Assembly: GCA_021808445.1 (NCBI GenBank)
Contig: JAKBBP010000027.1
Location: 1 to 36,579, forward strand
Source of the DNA: Pseudomonadota bacterium
Lineage (GTDB): Bacteria > Pseudomonadota > Gammaproteobacteria > Burkholderiales > Burkholderiaceae_C
Direction of reading: 5' to 3'
DNA: 36,579 bases
Positions 33,032 to 36,579 of this stretch are shown here, piece after piece. Position numbers and translations under genes: made by a program. Each line of letters begins with the position of its first letter. Positions within the stretch are counted from its first letter, which is position 1. The notes below the pieces were generated by a model. The model saw nothing but the letters and a program-made list of their open reading frames with translations, ran no database searches and had not been told where the DNA came from.

Positions 33032-33127
33032 ATGCAAGCTTGGCACCCGCTCCCGCACGCTCCCGCGCAACCCGCGTGGCGCAGCGCCGTGGGGGAGGCC
33101 TGGCCCTGGCGCAAGCCAGCCGCCTGA
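33032..33127 (+). CDS. Candidate trp leader peptide, 31 aa
   Basis: A short frame in the 213-bp gap before trpG encodes 31 residues with Trp at 4, 16, 24 and 26, the last two as WPW near the end. Such clusters are the mark of leader peptides for attenuation. After the stop come two perfect 8-bp hairpins, GCCGCCCG/CGGGCGGC (33150-33168) and GCGCCGGC/GCCGGCGC (33179-33206). Against it: neither hairpin has a T-tract, no ribosome site precedes the ATG, and TGG is common in GC-rich DNA. If real, the transcript would be nearly leaderless. Treated as a hypothesis. Confidence 0.4.
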   Translation: MQAWHPLPHAPAQPAWRSAVGEAWPWRKPAA

Positions 33128-33236
33128 ACGCATCCCCCTCCCCCGCCTTGCCGCCCGCCCCGGGCGGCCCCTCGGCGCGCGCCGGCCGCGACATCGCAGC
33201 CGGCGCCGCGCGGCGCAGACCCCGGAGTGTCCCGCC

Positions 33237-33809
33237 ATGCTGCTGATGATTGACAATTACGACAGTTTCACCTTCAACCTCGTGCAATACCTGGGCGAAC
33301 TCGGCCAGGACGTGCGCACCGTGCGCAACGACGAGCTCACGACGGCCGACATCGAGCGCCTCGCCCCCGAGCGCATCGTCATTTCCCCGGGCCCCTGCTC
33401 TCCGGCCGAGGCCGGCATCAGCGTGGAGGTGCTGCGCCACTTCGCCGGGCGCCTGCCCATCCTGGGCGTGTGCCTGGGCCACCAGGCCATCGCAGCCGCC
33501 TTCGGCGGGCGCGTGGTGCGCGCGCGCACCATCATGCACGGCAAGACCAGCCCCATCGAGCACGACGGGCGCGGTGTGTTCGCCGGGCTGCCCAGCCCCT
33601 ACACGGTGGTGCGCTATCACTCGCTGGCCATCGAGGATGCGGGCCTGCCGGCCTGCCTCGAAGTCTCGGCCCGCACGGCCGATGGCGAGATCATGGGCGT
33701 GCGCCACCGCGAGCACGCGATCGAGGGCGTGCAATTCCACCCGGAATCCATCGAGAGCGAGCACGGCCATCGCCTGCTGCGCAATTTCCTCGACCTGCCG
33801 AATCGCTGA
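33237..33809 (+). CDS. trpG: Anthranilate synthase glutamine amidotransferase subunit
   Basis: Supplies ammonia from glutamine to TrpE for anthranilate; many such subunits also serve 4-amino-4-deoxychorismate synthase (PabA). The protein has 190 aa. The triad is Cys79 (GVCLGHQ), His168 and Glu170 (FHPESIESE), with the oxyanion motif SPGPCSP. It starts a tight trpG-trpD-trpC run. trpE, often directly upstream in Burkholderiales, is absent; a 5'-nucleotidase takes that place, so the large subunit must be encoded elsewhere. Confidence 0.96.
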   Translation: MLLMIDNYDSFTFNLVQYLGELGQDVRTVRNDELTTADIERLAPERIVISPGPCSPAEAGISVEVLRHFAGRLPILGVCLGHQAIAAAFGGRVVRARTIMHGKTSPIEHDGRGVFAGLPSPYTVVRYHSLAIEDAGLPACLEVSARTADGEIMGVRHREHAIEGVQFHPESIESEHGHRLLRNFLDLPNR

Positions 33810-33825
33810 ACAGGGGCGCCCCACC

Positions 33826-34863
33826 ATGACCATCACCAACCAGGAAGCGCTGGTGCGCGTCATCGAGCACCGCGAGATCTTCCACGACGAGATGCTCGCG
33901 CTGATGCGGCGCATCATGACCGGGGAGATGTCCCCGGTGCTCATCGCCGCGCTGATCACGGGACTGCGGGTGAAAAAGGAGACCGTGGGCGAGATCACCG
34001 CCGCCGCCATGGTCATGCGCGAATTCGCCACCAAGGTGCCGCTGCACGATACCGACCGCCTGGTCGACATCGTGGGCACGGGGGGCGACAGCGCGCACAC
34101 CTTCAACATTTCCACCACCAGCATGTTCGTGGCCGCGGCCGCCGGGGCGCGCGTGGCCAAGCACGGCGGGCGCAGCGTGAGTTCCTCCTCGGGCTCCGCC
34201 GATGCCATCGAGGCGCTGGGCGGCGCGCTGACGCTGTCGCCCGAGCAGGTGGCGCAATCCCTGCAGCGCACCGGGATCGGCTTCATGTTCGCGCCCAACC
34301 ACCACAGCGCGATGAAGCACGCCGCGCCCGTGCGCAAGGAGCTGGGCGTGCGCACCCTGTTCAACATCCTGGGGCCGCTGACCAATCCTGCCGGAGCCCC
34401 CAACCAGCTGCTCGGCGTGTTCCATCCGGACCTGGTCGGCATCCTGGTGCGCGTGCTGCAGCGCCTGGGCAGTCGCCACGTGCTGGTGGTGCACGGGGCG
34501 GACGGACTCGACGAGGTCTCGCTGTGCGCCCCCACGCTGGTGGGCGAGCTGCGTGACGGACAGGTGCGCGAGTATTCGGTGCATCCGGCCGACTTCGGCA
34601 TGCAGGTCTGCGATCTGCGTGCATTGCAGGTGGCCTCGCCGGGCGAATCGGTGCAACGCATGCGCGAGGTGCTGGATGACCAGCCCGGTCCGTCCCGCGA
34701 CGTGGTGCTGCTCAACGCAGGCTTCGCGCTCTACGCCGCCGACGTGGCGCCCAGCGTGGGCGAAGGCGTCGAGCTGGCGCGCAAGGCGCTGGCGTGCGGC
34801 GCCGCGCGCAAGAGCATGCAGGCCTTCGTGGCCTGCACCCGCGAGCTCGCCGGCCTGTCCTGA
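33826..34863 (+). CDS. trpD: Anthranilate phosphoribosyltransferase
   Basis: Joins anthranilate and phosphoribosyl pyrophosphate in the second dedicated tryptophan step; 345 aa. PRPP and anthranilate-binding motifs are [39 protein letters not shown] and [35 protein letters not shown]. It begins 16 bp after trpG; an AGGGGCGCC stretch ahead of the ATG may act as ribosome site. Confidence 0.98.
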   Translation: MTITNQEALVRVIEHREIFHDEMLALMRRIMTGEMSPVLIAALITGLRVKKETVGEITAAAMVMREFATKVPLHDTDRLVDIVGTGGDSAHTFNISTTSMFVAAAAGARVAKHGGRSVSSSSGSADAIEALGGALTLSPEQVAQSLQRTGIGFMFAPNHHSAMKHAAPVRKELGVRTLFNILGPLTNPAGAPNQLLGVFHPDLVGILVRVLQRLGSRHVLVVHGADGLDEVSLCAPTLVGELRDGQVREYSVHPADFGMQVCDLRALQVASPGESVQRMREVLDDQPGPSRDVVLLNAGFALYAADVAPSVGEGVELARKALACGAARKSMQAFVACTRELAGLS

Positions 34864-34891
34864 TTCCCCTGCCCCGCACGGGCCAGTCCCC

Positions 34892-35716
34892 ATGAACGAC
34901 ATCCTGCAACGCATCCTGGCCACCAAGTCCCGTGAGGTCGAGGCCGCGCGCGCCACGCTGCCCTTGGCCCAGCTCGAGGCGCGCGCACGCGCTCGCACCG
35001 ACGCGCCGAGGGGCTTCGCCGCGACCCTGCGCCGCCGCGTGCAGGCCGGGCACCCGGCGGTGATCGCCGAGGTAAAGAAGGCCAGTCCCTCCAAGGGCCT
35101 GCTGCGCGCCGATTTCCGCCCGGCCGACATCGCCGCCTCCTACGCCTCCCATGGCGCCGCCTGCCTGTCGGTGCTGACCGATCGCGAGTATTTCCAGGGC
35201 TCGCCCGACTACCTGCGCGAGGCTCGCGCGGCCTGCCGGCTTCCCGTGCTGCGCAAGGACTTCCTGATCGACGCCTACCAGGTGTTCGAAGCCGCCGCGA
35301 TGGGCGCCGACTGCGTGCTGCTGATCGCCGCGGCCCTGGACGACGCGCGCATGGCCGAGCTCGAGGACTGCGCCGGCCGCCTCGGCCTGGACGTGCTGGT
35401 GGAAGTGCACGACGGCGAGGAACTGGAGCGCGCCCTGCGCCTGCGCACACCGCTGCTGGGCATCAACAACCGGGACCTGCGCAGTTTCGAGACCCGGCTG
35501 GAGGTCACGCTGGACCTGCTGCCGCGCATCCCCCCCGGCCGCCTGGTCGTGACCGAAAGCGGGATCTCCACCCAGGCCGACGTGGCGCGCATGCGCAGCC
35601 ACGGGGTGCACGCCTTCCTGGTGGGCGAGGCCTTCATGCGCCGGGAGGATCCGGGCGCCGCGCTGGAGGACCTGTTCGGCACGAGTCCCGCTGACGCGCT
35701 GCAGCAGGGGAGTTGA
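34892..35716 (+). CDS. trpC: Indole-3-glycerol phosphate synthase
   Basis: Closes the indole ring in tryptophan synthesis; TIM barrel of 274 aa, not fused to TrpF. Active-site motifs are [13 protein letters not shown] (Glu60, Lys62), [20 protein letters not shown] and VTESGI. It begins 28 bp after trpD. Its TGA overlaps the TTGACA box of the following tRNA promoter, and no terminator separates the two units. Confidence 0.98.
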   Translation: MNDILQRILATKSREVEAARATLPLAQLEARARARTDAPRGFAATLRRRVQAGHPAVIAEVKKASPSKGLLRADFRPADIAASYASHGAACLSVLTDREYFQGSPDYLREARAACRLPVLRKDFLIDAYQVFEAAAMGADCVLLIAAALDDARMAELEDCAGRLGLDVLVEVHDGEELERALRLRTPLLGINNRDLRSFETRLEVTLDLLPRIPPGRLVVTESGISTQADVARMRSHGVHAFLVGEAFMRREDPGAALEDLFGTSPADALQQGS

Positions 35717-35741
35717 CAAAACAGCCGGATGCCTTGAGAAT
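35713..35741 (+). promoter_or_regulatory. Promoter of the tRNA-Tyr/Gly/Thr-tuf operon
   Basis: A perfect TTGACA (35713-35718) and GAGAAT (35736-35741, four of six matches) are 17 bp apart. Transcription would begin near 35748, a few bases before tRNA-Tyr. The -35 box includes the trpC stop codon. Confidence 0.75.
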
Positions 35742-35755
35742 TTTAGGTTCGCCTC

Positions 35756-35841
35756 GGAGGGGTGCCCGAGTGGCTAAAGGGGGCAGACTGTAAATCTGTT
35801 GGCTTACGCCTACGTTGGTTCGAATCCAACCTCCTCCACCA
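35756..35841 (+). tRNA. tRNA-Tyr (anticodon GTA)
   Basis: 86-nt class II tRNA with encoded CCA. Acceptor GGAGGGG pairs with CTCCTCC including one G-U; the anticodon loop CTGTAAA places GTA at 35790-35792; a long variable arm and the T-loop GGTTCGAATCC are present. It is first in the tRNA-tuf operon. Confidence 0.98.
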
Positions 35842-35880
35842 GAACATTGAAGTAGGGTTTTCGCGGTTTTTCCGTGTTTG

Positions 35881-35918
35881 TTGAACGGTTTAACGGTTTG
35901 GGTTTGACGGTTTGACGG
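35881..35918 (+). repeat. 8-bp tandem-like repeat, consensus TTTGACGG
   Basis: Units TTGAACGG, TTTAACGG, a broken TTTGGG, then TTTGACGG twice. Located 40 bp after tRNA-Tyr. Confidence 0.8.
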
Positions 35919-35997
35919 TTCTCGCACGGCTTCGGGGGTCCTGGACCCACGGAGCAGCGCAGGTAGCACAGGTGGCGAAAGCGCAGAGGAACGAGCA

Positions 35998-36049
35998 GGC
36001 AGCAGCGGTAGGCGGCAACGATAGGCGGCAGCGGTAGGCAGCAGCGATA
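35998..36049 (+). repeat. 13-bp tandem repeat, four copies
   Basis: Four contiguous units fit GGCRGCARCGRTA: GGCAGCAGCGGTA, GGCGGCAACGATA, GGCGGCAGCGGTA and GGCAGCAGCGATA. Differences are confined to purine transitions at fixed positions. Confidence 0.92.
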
Positions 36050-36097
36050 CGACAAGACCACGCCGGCAGGCGCGGTCCGCGCAAGCGGATTGCAGTC

Positions 36098-36171
<74 letters not shown>

Positions 36172-36290
36172 GACTCTCTTGCGCCTCGCCCTGCCAGCTG
36201 CCGTCCGGTCGATTCGCCGCAGGCCTGAACGCCTGCCCTGGATCGCCCCCGGCGAGGCCTTTCGAAGTCGTCGCGAACCGGCAGGAACAC

Positions 36291-36365
<75 letters not shown>

Positions 36366-36457
36366 TCGATTGGTAGTTGATTTGCGGCATCCGTTTTCCA
36401 GGTCACGCCGTTTTCGAGTCGCACGTTTCACCCTCACGGTTTTCAGGAGCATTCATC

Positions 36458-36579
<122 letters not shown>

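Larger units (their letters stand above)
35842..36097 (+). other. 256-bp spacer between tRNA-Tyr and tRNA-Gly
   Basis: It holds no gene. The first part has 8-bp repeats of the type TTTGACGG, the second a 13-bp tandem repeat; both are listed separately. Unusually long and repetitive for a tRNA operon spacer. It would be transcribed and removed during tRNA processing. Confidence 0.8.

Noticed and set aside
33024-33236. Remnant of trpE before trpG
   Set aside because: Only 213 bp are available and no frame there resembles chorismate-binding enzymes.
35998-36049. CRISPR-like array
   Set aside because: Units are 13 bp and contiguous with no unique spacers.

Overview
The window is a GC-rich chromosomal core segment that looks like a betaproteobacterium of the order Burkholderiales. 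The support is a Burkholderiales-type trimeric porin, a coq7/ilvA/type II secretion neighbourhood, a trpG-trpD-trpC block next to a tRNA-Tyr/Gly/Thr-tuf operon, and frequent short -10-like boxes just ahead of start codons. I see no insertion sequence, phage gene, CRISPR array or other mark of recent transfer. The genus cannot be fixed from the sequence alone.

Layout. 1-3.9 kb: the end of an aldehyde dehydrogenase, then metE (cobalamin-independent methionine synthase) divergent from its LysR-type regulator metR. 3.9-6.1 kb: a periplasmic metal-binding protein without its ABC transporter and an OprB-type porin. 6.3-9.5 kb: a medium-chain oxidoreductase, an Hsp20 chaperone, a Fur-family regulator with an unusual Cys/His-bearing tail, and an alpha/beta hydrolase. 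9.7-12.2 kb: cheR-cheD-cheB on the minus strand, coupled by two ATGA overlaps, divergent from an HDOD-GAF gene. 14-15 kb: a major porin with a structured leader and a strong terminator. 15.2-16.4 kb: coq7 and an OsmC-family gene.

16.4-16.7 kb holds the most interesting non-coding element. It is a perfect 18-bp palindrome, a near-consensus promoter, and a roughly 90-nt transcript unit of three stem-loops that shows a CUCCUCC (anti-Shine-Dalgarno) loop and ends in a strong intrinsic terminator. ilvA follows directly.

18.3-30.5 kb is a type II secretion locus: a gspC-like gene facing away, then gspG-H-I-J-K, a 159-bp break, gspL-M-N-D-E-F, and a second gspC-like gene. A secreted phosphoesterase, a plausible substrate, follows at once, then a 5'-nucleotidase. 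33.0-35.7 kb is trpG-trpD-trpC without trpE, preceded by a short Trp-rich reading frame that may be a leader peptide. 35.7-36.6 kb is tRNA-Tyr, tRNA-Gly, tRNA-Thr and the start of tuf. Its promoter -35 box overlaps the trpC stop codon, and the Tyr-Gly spacer carries two kinds of short tandem repeat.

Most genes are confidently assigned core functions. The sRNA/attenuator unit, the paired GspC proteins, the porin operator and the trp leader are inferences from sequence structure and are marked as such.
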